Source of the DNA: Afipia sp.
GTDB taxonomy: Bacteria > Pseudomonadota > Alphaproteobacteria > Rhizobiales > Xanthobacteraceae
DNA: 64,000 bases
Reading direction: 5' to 3'
Assembly: GCA_024707075.1 (NCBI GenBank)
Contig: JANQAK010000004.1
Span: 1 to 64,000 of the forward strand
Shown here: positions 34,306-46,805 of the stretch, piece by piece
Numbering within the stretch: position 1 is the stretch's first letter
How the letters are laid out: every line of letters starts with the position of its first letter
The notes under the pieces: generated by a model
Seen by the model: only the letters and a program-made list of their open reading frames with translations
The model's database searches: none
What the model was told of the DNA's origin: nothing
Made by a program: the position numbers and the translations under genes

Positions 34306-34991
34306 CAGCCGAGCTCCTTTGACCAGTTGAGGGCATGAATGAAGACCCCAAGCGGATTGCGGCGCAGCTTCTCTGCATCGCGAGGGGTCTCGATGACGAT
34401 GGTGAGAATGGCGGTCCAGCGTTCGGTCGCAGCGAGGCTGCCGTTCTCGTAGCGGCGCTCGACCCACGCGATCCGAAACGAATCCCGCGAGGCGCGGATC
34501 ACGCTGGAGACATCGATCGCAATCTGGATCTTGCCGACCTTCGTGAAAGGATCGTTGGTGCGGGCATAATCATTGAGCGCGATCGCGCCGCGGTCGGTGA
34601 CGAAGTCGTAAGCGGTCAACCAGTTCTGCCGCACGATGATAGGATCGACCGGGATCGAACGCACCTGCTCGATGAAGCGCGCCAGATGCCAGGCGATCTG
34701 ACCGTCGGTCGGTTTGTAGTCAGCGATCGCCGGCGCTACGGCTTGGGTCTGGCCGAGCTGATCGACCTGCACCACCCACGGCACCACGGAGCCGCGCATC
34801 GCGTGCCAGACGAGCCCTCCGGCCAATCCCGCGGCGAGCGCGAGATTGCCGAAAGCGATCAGTCGCCAGTTGCGCGCCTGCACCCGCGCCGAGCCGATGC
34901 GCTCGTCCCAGACTTGAGCGGCCTTTTGATACGGCGTCTCGGGCACTGGCGTCTTGCCGTAGCGGACGCTAGGTCTGCGGAATGGATTCAT
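34305..34991 (-). CDS. trbF: TrbF/VirB8-type conjugation protein
   Basis: A 228-residue inner-membrane assembly factor. A cytoplasmic N-terminus (TPYQKAAQVWDERIGSARVQ) precedes one membrane segment (about 46-63) and a periplasmic VirB8 fold with WHLARFIEQVRSIPVDPIIVRQNW and WTAILTIVIETPRDAEKLRRNPLG. Both ends overlap neighbours by 1-4 bases, so translation is coupled with trbL and trbG. Confidence 0.93.
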   Translation of the reverse strand: MNPFRRPSVRYGKTPVPETPYQKAAQVWDERIGSARVQARNWRLIAFGNLALAAGLAGGLVWHAMRGSVVPWVVQVDQLGQTQAVAPAIADYKPTDGQIAWHLARFIEQVRSIPVDPIIVRQNWLTAYDFVTDRGAIALNDYARTNDPFTKVGKIQIAIDVSSVIRASRDSFRIAWVERRYENGSLAATERWTAILTIVIETPRDAEKLRRNPLGVFIHALNWSKELG

Positions 34992-36118
34992 GCGCGGTCA
35001 TCCTGGCTGAGAGGAACAGAATTCGATCCACCGCCATGATCGCCGGAGCGGACCGCGTGGGCGGCGGTCGATGCGCCGCTCTTCATGGTCTGAACGCGGT
35101 GCAGACGTTGCGCCCAGGTCGGCGCGCCGGCGCTTGGTGAGGACGATGCTGATGAGGGAGAGGAGGGCGACATCCCGGCGAGCGAGCCAACGCCGCGTGC
35201 GCCGGCACCCATCGCGCTGCCGGCGATGCTGGCGCCGGCGCGGGCTCCCATAGCGCCCGCCACGCCCAGTCCGCCAGCCGCGAGCGCCGTGCCGACCGCG
35301 GCTCCGGCGCCGAGTTGCGGTGCACCTGACACGAGGCCCGCCGCGATCGATGGCGCGAAGATGCCGAGCCCGAACAGCGACAACGACGCCAGCATGATCG
35401 CGAGCGCGTCCTCGATGGTCGGCTGATTGCCGGCAAAACCTTGCGTGAACTCGGAGAACAGCGAGGTGCCGATACCGACGACGACGGCGAGCACCAGGAT
35501 CTTGACGCCGGAGGCGACGACGTTGCCGAGCACCTTTTCGGCCAGGAACGACGTCTTGTTGAACAGCGCGAACGGGATCAGCACGAAGCCGGCCAGCGTC
35601 GTCAGCTTGAATTCGATCAGGGTGATGAAGAGCTGCACCGCCAGGATGAAGAAAGCGGCGACGACGATCACCCAGGCGACCAGCAGCACGAAGATCTGCA
35701 CGAAGTTCGTGAAGAACGAGACGTAGCCCATCAGGCCGGAGGCAGCCTCGAGCAACGGCTTGCCGGCATCGACGCCGACCTGGGCGAGCTTGCCCGGCCG
35801 CAGGAAGTCGGCTGAGGAGAGCGCCGATCCGGCGGCCTTGAGCCCCAATTGGGAGAAGCTCTCGAACACCACACGGCACAGGCTATTGAAGTTGCCGATG
35901 ATGAAGGCGAAGAAGCCGATATAGAGTGTCTTCTTGATCAGGCGCGCGATGACGTCTTCATCCGCAGACATCGCCCAGAACAGGCCGGCCAGCGTAATGT
36001 CGATGCCAATCAGCGTTGTGCTAAGGAACTGGACATCGCCACCGACCAGGCCGAAGCCGGAATCGATGTAGCGGGTGAACACGTCGAGGAAGTGATCGAT
36101 GACGCCGGTGTTGTTCAT
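34988..36118 (-). CDS. trbL: TrbL/VirB6-type polytopic conjugation protein
   Basis: A 376-residue inner-membrane channel protein. It starts MNNTGVIDHFLDVFTRYIDSGF and has about six membrane segments (30-50, 62-82, 120-190, 205-225 and 240-285 regions). A Gly/Ala-rich part follows (AAVGTALAAGGLGVAGAMG), then a Ser/Pro-rich cytoplasmic tail. VirB6-like proteins line the DNA path through the inner membrane. The TrbK-like lipoprotein gene lies 3 bases upstream. Confidence 0.92.
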   Translation of the reverse strand: MNNTGVIDHFLDVFTRYIDSGFGLVGGDVQFLSTTLIGIDITLAGLFWAMSADEDVIARLIKKTLYIGFFAFIIGNFNSLCRVVFESFSQLGLKAAGSALSSADFLRPGKLAQVGVDAGKPLLEAASGLMGYVSFFTNFVQIFVLLVAWVIVVAAFFILAVQLFITLIEFKLTTLAGFVLIPFALFNKTSFLAEKVLGNVVASGVKILVLAVVVGIGTSLFSEFTQGFAGNQPTIEDALAIMLASLSLFGLGIFAPSIAAGLVSGAPQLGAGAAVGTALAAGGLGVAGAMGARAGASIAGSAMGAGARGVGSLAGMSPSSPSSASSSPSAGAPTWAQRLHRVQTMKSGASTAAHAVRSGDHGGGSNSVPLSQDDRA

Positions 36119-36121
36119 GGC

Positions 36122-36358
36122 TCACTTCCCCATCGGTGGCGGCAGGATGCGCTGGCGCGCTTCCGCCCAGGCGCTTTGGCAATCGGCATCGTCGGCGGCA
36201 GCTTTTGGCCCCAGCGCGCTGCAGCGCAGGAGGCGGGCATCGAGCGGATCGCTCGCCGGCGGCGGAGCCTCGTCGCGGGCTTGCCGCAACGGAATCGTGC
36301 AACCGGTCGTGACGAGGGCGATCAACGAGAGGGCTGCGGTGCGAACGAGCGTGATCAT
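36122..36358 (-). CDS. trbK: TrbK-like lipoprotein, putative entry-exclusion protein
   Basis: A 78-residue lipoprotein. The signal peptide ends in a lipobox (LVTTGC, Cys near residue 20). The mature part has the short pattern LLRCSALGPKAAADDADCQSAW, with two Cys, as in the alternative TrbK family found between trbJ and trbL in alphaproteobacterial elements. Such proteins are proposed to block entry of an identical element. Its place in the operon is the main support. Confidence 0.8.
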   Translation of the reverse strand: MITLVRTAALSLIALVTTGCTIPLRQARDEAPPPASDPLDARLLRCSALGPKAAADDADCQSAWAEARQRILPPPMGK

Positions 36359-36366
36359 GCGCGGCC

Positions 36367-37095
36367 TCAGTGGAACATCTGAACGGATTGCGGCTGATAA
36401 CCCCGGCCGTTGGTCAGGAACCGGCGCACTTGCTCGCGGGCCTGGTCTTCGCCTGCCGTTTGACGCGCCTGTTCGATCGATTGCGCGCGGCCTTGCGCGG
36501 CGACGAGCGCGGTGAGATCAGCCATCTGCCGGGCCTGCACTGCGAGCAACTGGTTGCCGGCTTGCGACACTTGCAGCACGCCGACCGCCGATTGGCTGGC
36601 ACCAACCAAAGTGTCGGTATGCGACTGCGTGGCAGGGAGATTGTTGACGGTGGTCGCGCCGACGCTCATCGCATGCTGGAACGCCGAGACCGAGGTCTGC
36701 CAGCGATCACGCGCGCCATCGACCAATTTCTGATCGCTCTGTGACGCGCTGAAGCCCTGGTACTTCTGGAACGTCCGCTCGATCGCCTGGACGTCGTAGG
36801 CGATCCTGTCGGCCTGCTTGAGCAGGTTCTGGGTTTGCGTGAAGGTGCGGTCGATGTCGTTGAGCAATGACGTCGGCAGGCTGGTGAGATGCCGCGCCTG
36901 ATTGAGCAGCATCTGGGTCTGATTCTGCAGCGCCGTGAGCTGGTTATCGATCTGCTTCAGCGTATTCGCCGCCGTCATCAGGTTCTGGCTGTAGTTCGAC
37001 GGATCGAACACGGCGATCTGCGCTGGGCAGGGCGTGGCCGCGAACAGGGAGGCCGATATCGTGACGACGGCTGCAAGCGAACGGATACGAGTCAT
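36367..37095 (-). CDS. trbJ: TrbJ/VirB5-type conjugation protein
   Basis: A 242-residue exported protein. The signal peptide ends near PAQ-IAVFD. The mature protein is a long helical coiled coil rich in Gln and Asn (NTLKQIDNQLTALQNQTQM) and ends RRFLTNGRGYQPQSVQMFH. TrbJ/VirB5 proteins sit at the pilus tip or assist pilus assembly. The ATG at 37095 overlaps the trbE stop; the longer open frame starting at 37140 lies inside trbE and is not preferred. Confidence 0.92.
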   Translation of the reverse strand: MTRIRSLAAVVTISASLFAATPCPAQIAVFDPSNYSQNLMTAANTLKQIDNQLTALQNQTQMLLNQARHLTSLPTSLLNDIDRTFTQTQNLLKQADRIAYDVQAIERTFQKYQGFSASQSDQKLVDGARDRWQTSVSAFQHAMSVGATTVNNLPATQSHTDTLVGASQSAVGVLQVSQAGNQLLAVQARQMADLTALVAAQGRAQSIEQARQTAGEDQAREQVRRFLTNGRGYQPQSVQMFH

Positions 37096-39527
37096 GGCGA
37101 TGGCTCCGTGACGAGGGTGGGGAGGAGGTCGGCAGTCCAATCGCTGCCCTTGCGGCGCAGCCAGGCGGCGGCGAACCCGTCGCGGCCGTAATCGGCGACG
37201 AGTTCGGCGATGGTGACCTGGTCGGTCTTGGAGGACGCCGCGGTGAAGGCAAGCGCCACCTCGCCGAGGCCAAGCTCGAACAGGCGGTTGCCGCGGCGGG
37301 ACTGGCAGTAGTAATCGCGCTTCGGCGTTGCCCGGCTGATGATCTCGATCTGGCGATCATTGAGCCCGAAGCGGTGATAGACCGTCATGATCTGCGGTTC
37401 GATCGCGCGCTCGTTCGGCAGGAACAGCCGTGTCGGGCAGCTCTCGACGATAGCGGCGGCGATCGCACTGCCCTCGATGTCGGCCAGCGACTGCGTGGCG
37501 AACACCACCGAGGCGTTCTTCTTGCGCAGGGTCTTCAGCCATTCGCGCAATTGTTGCGCGAAGCCGATGTCGTCGAGCGCCAGCCAGCCTTCATCGATGA
37601 TCAGCAACGTCGGTGAACCGTCGAGCCGGCCTTCAATGCGATGGAATAGATAGGAAAACGCGGCGGACGCTGCGGCGCTGCCGATCAGGCCCTCGGTCTC
37701 GAACGCCTGTACCGGCGCATCGCCCAAGCGTTCGGCCTCGGCATCGAGCAGGCGGCCGAACGGCCCGCCGAGGCAATAGGGCCGCAGCGCTTGTTTCAGC
37801 GCGCTCGACTGCAGCAGTACGGAAAGGCCTGTCAGTGTTCGTTCGCCAACGGGCGCGGAGGCCAGCGACGTCAGCGCCGTCCACAGATGTTCCTTGGCCT
37901 CCGGCGTGACGGTGATGCCCTCGCGGGCGAGAATCGACGCGATCCATTCGGCTGCCCAGCCGCGCTCAGCGGCATCGTCGATCGCGGCCAGCGGTTGCAA
38001 GGTCACCGACATCGCGCTGTCATCGGAGAGAGCACCGCCGAGATCGTGCCAGTCGCCGCCCATCGCGATCGCCGCGGCACGTATGCTGCCGCCGAAATCG
38101 AACGCGAAGATCTGGCTGTGCGCGTAGCGGCGGAACTGTAGCGCCATCAGCGCCAGCAGCACGGACTTGCCAGCGCCGGTCGGACCGACGATCAGGGTAT
38201 GGCCGACATCGCCAACGTGGATAGAGAACCGGAACGGGGTCGCGCCTTCGGTCTTGGCAAAGAACAGCGGGGGTGCACCGAGGTGCTCGTCCCGTTCCGG
38301 TCCCGCCCATACCGCCGAGAGCGGGATCATATGGGCGAGATTGAGGGTGGAGACCGGCGGCTGCCGGACATTGGCGTAGACATGGCCGGGCAGGGAGCCG
38401 AGCCAGGCTTCGATTGCATTCACGGTCTCGACGATGCAGGTGAAGTCCCGGCCTTGGATCACCTTTTCGACCAGCCGTAGCTTCTCGTCAGCGGTGCGCG
38501 GATCGGCATCCCACACCGTGATCGTCGCGGTGACGTAGGCCTGGCCGATCATGTCGCTGCCGAGTTCTTGCAAGGCGGCGTCGGCATCGGCGGCCTTATT
38601 GGCCGCGTCGGTGTCCAGAAGTGTCGAGGCCTCGTTGGTCATCACCTCCTTCAGAATGGCCGCGACCGATTTGCGCTTGGCGAACCACTGCCGGCGGATC
38701 TTGGTGAGCAACTTCGTGGCGTCGGTCTTGTCGAGCATGATCGCCCGCGTCGACCAGCGATACGGAAACGCGAGTTGGTTCAACTCGTCGAGCACGCCGG
38801 GGAAGGTCGCGGTCGGGAATCCGATAACGCTCAGCGTGCGCAGATGCTGCGATCCCAATCGCGGTTCGAGACCGCCCGCCATCGGTTCATCGACCAGCAG
38901 CGCATCGAGCTGCATCGGAATCTCGGGCACTCGGACGCGATGGCGCTTGGTCGAGATGCAGGCGTGCAGGTAGGTCAGCGTCTCGCTATCATCGAGCCAG
39001 GCCGCGTCCGGCACGAAGCCTTCGATCAGTTGCAACACGCGTCCGGTGCGATCGATGAAGCCGCGCAGCACCTCGTGACCGTCGACGCCGCCGCGCTCGC
39101 GCCCTTCATAGAGCCAGGCTTCGGCGCGCGCGGCGTCTTCCGCCGGGGGCAGCCAGCACAGCGTCAGGAAATACGCGCTCTCGAAATGCGCTTCTTGCTC
39201 CTCGAATTGTGCCCGGCGTTCGGCATCGACCAGCGCCGAGACGGGGTCGGGGAAGCGGCTGTCGGGATAGCGGTTGGCGGCGTTGCGCTGCGCCTCGACG
39301 AAGATCGCCCAGCCGGAGCCCAGACGTCGCAACGCGTTGTTGAGACGCGCGGTCGTACCGACGAGTTCTGAAGGTGTCGCGGAATCCAGATCTGGTCCGC
39401 GAAACCGCGCGGTGCGCTGGAAGCTGCCGTCCTTGTTGAGCACGACGCCGGGCGCGATCAGTGCGGCCCAAGGCAGGAAGTCGGCTAAGAGAGCAGGGCG
39501 CTTGCGATATTCTGAGAGGTTCATCAT
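37092..39527 (-). CDS. trbE: TrbE/VirB4-type conjugation ATPase
   Basis: An 811-residue ATPase that powers pilus and channel assembly. It begins MMNLSEYRKRPALLADFLPW, the usual TrbE start. The N-terminal CagE/VirB4 domain fills about residues 1-400. The ATPase part has a Walker A motif GPTGAGKS near residue 446 and a Walker B in LLIIDEGWLALDD, then ATQSLADIEGSAIA. I set the start at ATG 39527, five bases after trbD; the open frame extends further upstream through trbD antisense, which is not credible as coding. Confidence 0.94.
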   Translation of the reverse strand: MMNLSEYRKRPALLADFLPWAALIAPGVVLNKDGSFQRTARFRGPDLDSATPSELVGTTARLNNALRRLGSGWAIFVEAQRNAANRYPDSRFPDPVSALVDAERRAQFEEQEAHFESAYFLTLCWLPPAEDAARAEAWLYEGRERGGVDGHEVLRGFIDRTGRVLQLIEGFVPDAAWLDDSETLTYLHACISTKRHRVRVPEIPMQLDALLVDEPMAGGLEPRLGSQHLRTLSVIGFPTATFPGVLDELNQLAFPYRWSTRAIMLDKTDATKLLTKIRRQWFAKRKSVAAILKEVMTNEASTLLDTDAANKAADADAALQELGSDMIGQAYVTATITVWDADPRTADEKLRLVEKVIQGRDFTCIVETVNAIEAWLGSLPGHVYANVRQPPVSTLNLAHMIPLSAVWAGPERDEHLGAPPLFFAKTEGATPFRFSIHVGDVGHTLIVGPTGAGKSVLLALMALQFRRYAHSQIFAFDFGGSIRAAAIAMGGDWHDLGGALSDDSAMSVTLQPLAAIDDAAERGWAAEWIASILAREGITVTPEAKEHLWTALTSLASAPVGERTLTGLSVLLQSSALKQALRPYCLGGPFGRLLDAEAERLGDAPVQAFETEGLIGSAAASAAFSYLFHRIEGRLDGSPTLLIIDEGWLALDDIGFAQQLREWLKTLRKKNASVVFATQSLADIEGSAIAAAIVESCPTRLFLPNERAIEPQIMTVYHRFGLNDRQIEIISRATPKRDYYCQSRRGNRLFELGLGEVALAFTAASSKTDQVTIAELVADYGRDGFAAAWLRRKGSDWTADLLPTLVTEPSP

Positions 39528-39532
39528 CGCGC

Positions 39533-39805
39533 TCACCCTCCAAAATGCGCGGGGTAGCGCAGGTGACGTCGCACCACGTCGACGAATTGCGCGTCGCGCT
39601 TGGCCGCCCAGACCGCGGCCGCGTGTCCGATCGCCCACAGCAGAAGTCCCGGAATCCATAGACGCAGACCGAGGCCGATCGCGGCGGCGAGCGTGCCGTT
39701 GGCGATGGCGACCGTGCGCGGCGCGCCGCCGAGCAGGATCGGATCGCTCAAGGAGCGATGCACGGGCGCGTAAAAGCCGGGGACGGGTTCGACGATGTCG
39801 GCCAT
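39533..39805 (-). CDS. trbD: TrbD/VirB3-type conjugation protein
   Basis: A 90-residue inner-membrane protein with one hydrophobic hairpin (about residues 30-68). Family signatures are PGFYAPVHRSLSDPILLGGAPR near the N-terminus and AKRDAQFVDVVRRHLRYP at the end. It works with TrbE in pilus assembly. The ATG at 39805 overlaps the trbC stop. Confidence 0.92.
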   Translation of the reverse strand: MADIVEPVPGFYAPVHRSLSDPILLGGAPRTVAIANGTLAAAIGLGLRLWIPGLLLWAIGHAAAVWAAKRDAQFVDVVRRHLRYPAHFGG

Positions 39806-40128
39806 CAGATCACCGCTCCCCCGCCGAACGAGAAGAACGACAGGAAGAAACTCGACGCCGCGAAGGCAATCGACAACCCGAACACGATCTGGATCAGCCG
39901 CCGGAAGCCGCCGGATGTGTCGCCGAAGGCAAGAGTGAGACCGGTGGTGACGATGATGATCACCGCGATGATCTTGGAGACCGGCCCCTCGACCGATTGC
40001 AGGATCTGATTGAGCGGTTGCTCCCACGGCATGTTGGAGCCGGCCGCGTATGCCGGCAGTGTGGTGAGGGCGACTAGGACTGCCGCAAGGGTGAGACGAT
40101 GCGACGGACGAGCGCGATGGACGATCAT
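39805..40128 (-). CDS. trbC: TrbC/VirB2-type conjugative pilin
   Basis: A 107-residue prepilin. A signal peptide of about 29 residues (cleavage near AYA-AG) is followed by two hydrophobic segments separated by a short polar loop (TLAFGDTSGGFRRLIQIV), the standard VirB2 pilin layout. It should form the mating pilus after processing. It overlaps trbB by ATGA. Confidence 0.92.
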   Translation of the reverse strand: MIVHRARPSHRLTLAAVLVALTTLPAYAAGSNMPWEQPLNQILQSVEGPVSKIIAVIIIVTTGLTLAFGDTSGGFRRLIQIVFGLSIAFAASSFFLSFFSFGGGAVI

Positions 40129-41126
40129 GACCGGTCACTTTCGGGGATGGTTTCGGGATTGCTTGAGAGGAGGACGTAGTCGCCGGCAGGCGACAGCTCA
40201 CGGACCGCGGCCAGTTCGGCGACGCGTCGTTGCGAGCCGCGGCCTTCGAGGACGACGATGAGATTGATGGTCTCCGCGATCAGCGCGCGCGGCACGGTGA
40301 TGACCGCTTCCTGGATCAGTTGTTCGAGACGGCGCAGCGCGCCGATGGCCGAGCCCGCGTGAATGGTGCCGATGCCGCCGGGATGGCCGGTTCCCCAGGC
40401 TTTGAGCAGCTCCAGCGCCTCGGCGCCGCGCACTTCGCCAACGGGGATTCGGTCTGGCCGCAGCCGCAATGAAGAACGCACCAGATCGGAGAGCGACGCG
40501 ACGCCATCCTTGGTGCGCAGCGCCACGAGGTTCGGTGCCGCGCATTGCAGCTCGCGGGTATCCTCAATCAGCACCACGCGGTCTGACGTCTTGGCGACCT
40601 CCGCGAGTAATGCGTTGACCAGTGTGGTCTTGCCGGTCGAGGTGCCGCCGGCGACCAGGACGTTCTTTCGCTTCTGGACTGCGAGGCGCAGCAGATCGGC
40701 CTGCCTCGGCTGCATGATGCCGGCCGCGACGTAGTCCTCGAGGGTGAACACCGCAACCGCTGGCTTGCGGATCGCAAACGTCGGTGCGGCGACGACCGGC
40801 GGGATCAAGCCTTCGAACCGCTCACCAGTCTCTGGCAATTCGGCAGAGACGCGCGGCGAACCCGGATGGACTTCGGCGCCGACGTGATGCGCAACCAGGC
40901 GCACGATGCGCTCGCCATCAGCCGGCGACAGCCGCTCGCCGGTGTCTTCCAGTCCACCCTTCAACCGATCGATCCAAAGCCGGCCGTCGGGGTTGAGCAT
41001 CACCTCGACGACGGAAGGCTCCTCCAGCCACGCGGTGATCGCAGGCCCGAGCGCCGTGCGCAGCATGCGCGCGCCACGTTGCGTCGCTTCGGATCGATTG
41101 GATTGGTTTGCCACCCCGGTCCCCAC
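40125..41126 (-). CDS. trbB: TrbB/VirB11-type conjugation ATPase
   Basis: A 333-residue hexameric secretion ATPase of the VirB11 family. The N-terminal domain starts [31 protein letters not shown]. The ATPase core has Walker [13 protein letters not shown] (about 155-166), an Asp box [11 protein letters not shown] and the His box [16 protein letters not shown]. It is the first gene of the trb operon. The start is a GTG at 41126 or, 12 bases later, GTG 41114. No traG or copG-type gene lies directly upstream, which is unusual for this cluster. Confidence 0.93.
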   Translation of the reverse strand: MGTGVANQSNRSEATQRGARMLRTALGPAITAWLEEPSVVEVMLNPDGRLWIDRLKGGLEDTGERLSPADGERIVRLVAHHVGAEVHPGSPRVSAELPETGERFEGLIPPVVAAPTFAIRKPAVAVFTLEDYVAAGIMQPRQADLLRLAVQKRKNVLVAGGTSTGKTTLVNALLAEVAKTSDRVVLIEDTRELQCAAPNLVALRTKDGVASLSDLVRSSLRLRPDRIPVGEVRGAEALELLKAWGTGHPGGIGTIHAGSAIGALRRLEQLIQEAVITVPRALIAETINLIVVLEGRGSQRRVAELAAVRELSPAGDYVLLSSNPETIPESDRS

Positions 41127-41298
41127 CGTTTGAGACCGCCGATGGCGATCCCGTCGTGGGGATGATTAGAAAAGGCATGATCCGGGCGGACGCAACAAGG
41201 ATCAGATGGCGGTCGTAGGATGGCGTATGAAAACAGGTAATTGGCGGAGTCACCGGGCCACGGTCACTCGCTCCCAACAATGATCGGAATTATGAGGG

Positions 41299-41544
41299 CT
41301 AAGCCGCGCGCGTGCCGGCCGTTGATCGGCCCGGGGTTAGACGCCCGACGCGATTTGAATCGACCGGTACGAGGGAAAGGGAATATCTCGCCCTCGCGGA
41401 GGCGTTCCGGCCTTGCTCTTCGCATTCCCGGGCATAAGTCTCGACCATTTCCGCGTCGTGGCCGAGCAGCATGCTCGCGATACGCCGTGCTTGCGCTGCG
41501 CGGGACTGCCAGACTGACGGATCAGACAATTGGATTTCGGCCAT
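41299..41544 (-). CDS. small hypothetical protein
   Basis: An 81-residue predicted protein. The first half (DPSVWQSRAAQARRIASML and DAEMVETYARECEEQ) resembles the short helical proteins of Bradyrhizobium that begin with a DPxxWRxRAEEAR-type segment. The C-terminal third is basic and looks unstructured. The start at 41544 gives the family-like beginning; no strong ribosome site is seen. Treat as tentative. Confidence 0.4.
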   Translation of the reverse strand: MAEIQLSDPSVWQSRAAQARRIASMLLGHDAEMVETYARECEEQGRNASARARYSLSLVPVDSNRVGRLTPGRSTAGTRAA

Positions 41545-41729
41545 GGCACGACTCAGTCGAGGGCGACTTTGGGAGATTTTGGGGCGATAAAATACGAAGT
41601 ACAGTCCTTGCGATTTCCCGTCTTTCGAGTCCTTCGACCGATTCGGGAACAATCCCATAGACGTGTCTGACTGCAACACATTAGGCCGCAGATAGTGTTC
41701 GCAAAAGTCGGCCCGATGAAAACAGATGA

Positions 41730-45387
<3,658 letters not shown>

Positions 45388-45550
45388 TCATTAAGTTCGT
45401 TTCGGGGGATCGACGCGCGACAAGGCGTTAGCTGGATACGCCCCGAAGTTGAAGAAAATGAACACTCGCCCGAAGAGTAAAGCGCTGGCGAGTTCCTCGT
45501 CATGGAAAAAATCGAATCTTAAGCAAAATACTGACGTTCTGCCACAGAAT

Positions 45551-45632
45551 GTCAATATATAAGTTGACGTTTCAACAGGAGCGTATAGTTATACATTGAC
45601 ATCTAAGCTCTCATGTAAACAAATAAGTTGAC
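45551..45632 (+). promoter_or_regulatory. repeated ATAAGTTGAC boxes, likely autoregulatory operator
   Basis: ATAAGTTGAC occurs at 45559-45568 and again at 45623-45632, just before the ATG at 45636. A related TATACATTGAC lies at 45590-45600. The first copy is half of a dyad (GTCAA at 45551-45555, TTGAC at 45564-45568). Their place in front of an HTH gene of a mobile mystery pair suggests self-control. Confidence 0.5.
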
Positions 45633-45635
45633 AAT

Positions 45636-46106
45636 ATGAGCGTCAAACACCTCGCAATAAAGCAATATCGTGAAATTGTAGATCGGGCGGCCGCCGCGGT
45701 CGACAAGCAGCTCAACCGCCCGTCTGAGGGCTGGATTGCAACTACCCGCACGGCACTCGGAATGTCGGCCGCACAACTTGCTCGCCGTCTCCGTGTCACT
45801 CGCGCTCGCGTGTCTCAAGCCGAACATGCAGAACTTTCTGGGGGCGTAACCCTAAAAACTATGCAGTCAATGGCTGAGGCGATGGGTTGCCGTTTTGTCT
45901 ACGCGATCGTTCCCCAGGATGCTTCCATCGAGAACGCCATTAAAGCCCAAGCCCACCGAAAAGCCGTAGCCCTAGTCAATAAAGCCAGCACACATATGGC
46001 TTTGGAGCGACAGTCTCTGTCGGTGGCGAAAAATAAGGAGGAAATAGAGCGCATCGCTAGCGAGCTAATGCACACCATGCCGGCTGACTTTTGGGCCGCC
46101 GACTAA
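45636..46106 (+). CDS. mobile mystery protein A, HTH regulator/antitoxin-like
   Basis: A 156-residue protein. It starts with IKQYREIVDRAAAAVD and a Trp-containing segment (PSEGWIATTRTALGMSAAQLARRL), followed by an Xre-type helix-turn-helix (VTRARVSQAEHAELSGGVTLKTMQSMAEAMGC). This is the standard layout of mobile mystery protein A, which is always paired with a Fic-domain protein B. It probably represses its own operon through the ATAAGTTGAC boxes upstream and may neutralise the partner, in the manner of a toxin-antitoxin pair. The stop overlaps the partner start (TAATG). Confidence 0.88.
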   Translation: MSVKHLAIKQYREIVDRAAAAVDKQLNRPSEGWIATTRTALGMSAAQLARRLRVTRARVSQAEHAELSGGVTLKTMQSMAEAMGCRFVYAIVPQDASIENAIKAQAHRKAVALVNKASTHMALERQSLSVAKNKEEIERIASELMHTMPADFWAAD

Positions 46107-46705
46107 TGAATTCAATCTCCAACGAGCCCGAAGGTGCGACACCCGTCGACCCAGCTCAGATGGAAGGACTCAAATTCGGGCACGTCACAACGCGCGAACA
46201 GCTAAATGAATTGGAGCAAGCCAACGTTCAAAGCGGGTTGCTTTGGATTGGTCGCCGTCGCAAGAGCGATATCCTGACTGAACAATTCATGTTGGAACTA
46301 CACCGGCGATTATTCGGCGAAGTGTGGAATTGGGCAGGGCAATTTCGCGAGCGAGAGACTAATATCGGAGTAGATCCGCTTCAGATCCAAGTGCAGCTTC
46401 GAATGTTGTTGGACGACGCGCGATATTGGGCTGAACATGGCACTTATCTGCCGCTCGAAGCTGCGGCGCGTTTTCATCACCGGTTGGTTCAAATTCATCC
46501 GTTTGCGAACGGCAATGGTCGCCATGCCCGCATCGCCGCTGACATCTACCTTGCCGAGCGATTAAAACAACCGCCGATCGATTGGGCTGCCGGTCACGAT
46601 CTGCAAAGCGACAACGAGCGGCGCAACAGCTACATTGCAGCTTTGCGGGCTGCCGACGCCGGTGATCACAATCTCCTTTCGAGGTTTGTGGGTATCAATA
46701 TCTGA
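46106..46705 (+). CDS. mobile mystery protein B, Fic-domain protein
   Basis: A 199-residue Fic-family enzyme. The catalytic motif HPFANGNGRHAR starts at H131 and is intact, so AMP transfer or a related activity is expected. The upstream part carries GLLWIGRRRKSDILTEQFMLELHRRLFGEVWNWAGQFR, typical of mobile mystery protein B. The paired HTH protein overlaps it directly upstream. Such pairs are found on mobile elements; the physiological target is not known. I chose ATG 46106 because of the overlap. Confidence 0.88.
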   Translation: MNSISNEPEGATPVDPAQMEGLKFGHVTTREQLNELEQANVQSGLLWIGRRRKSDILTEQFMLELHRRLFGEVWNWAGQFRERETNIGVDPLQIQVQLRMLLDDARYWAEHGTYLPLEAAARFHHRLVQIHPFANGNGRHARIAADIYLAERLKQPPIDWAAGHDLQSDNERRNSYIAALRAADAGDHNLLSRFVGINI

Positions 46706-46805
46706 GCATCTTATACAAGCAGACGGGTGCCAGACATTGCGCACCGGCTGGTAATGTGCTGTGGACTGGCGAAAATGCATCGTACAGCCCGTTCGCGTTG
46801 AGTTG

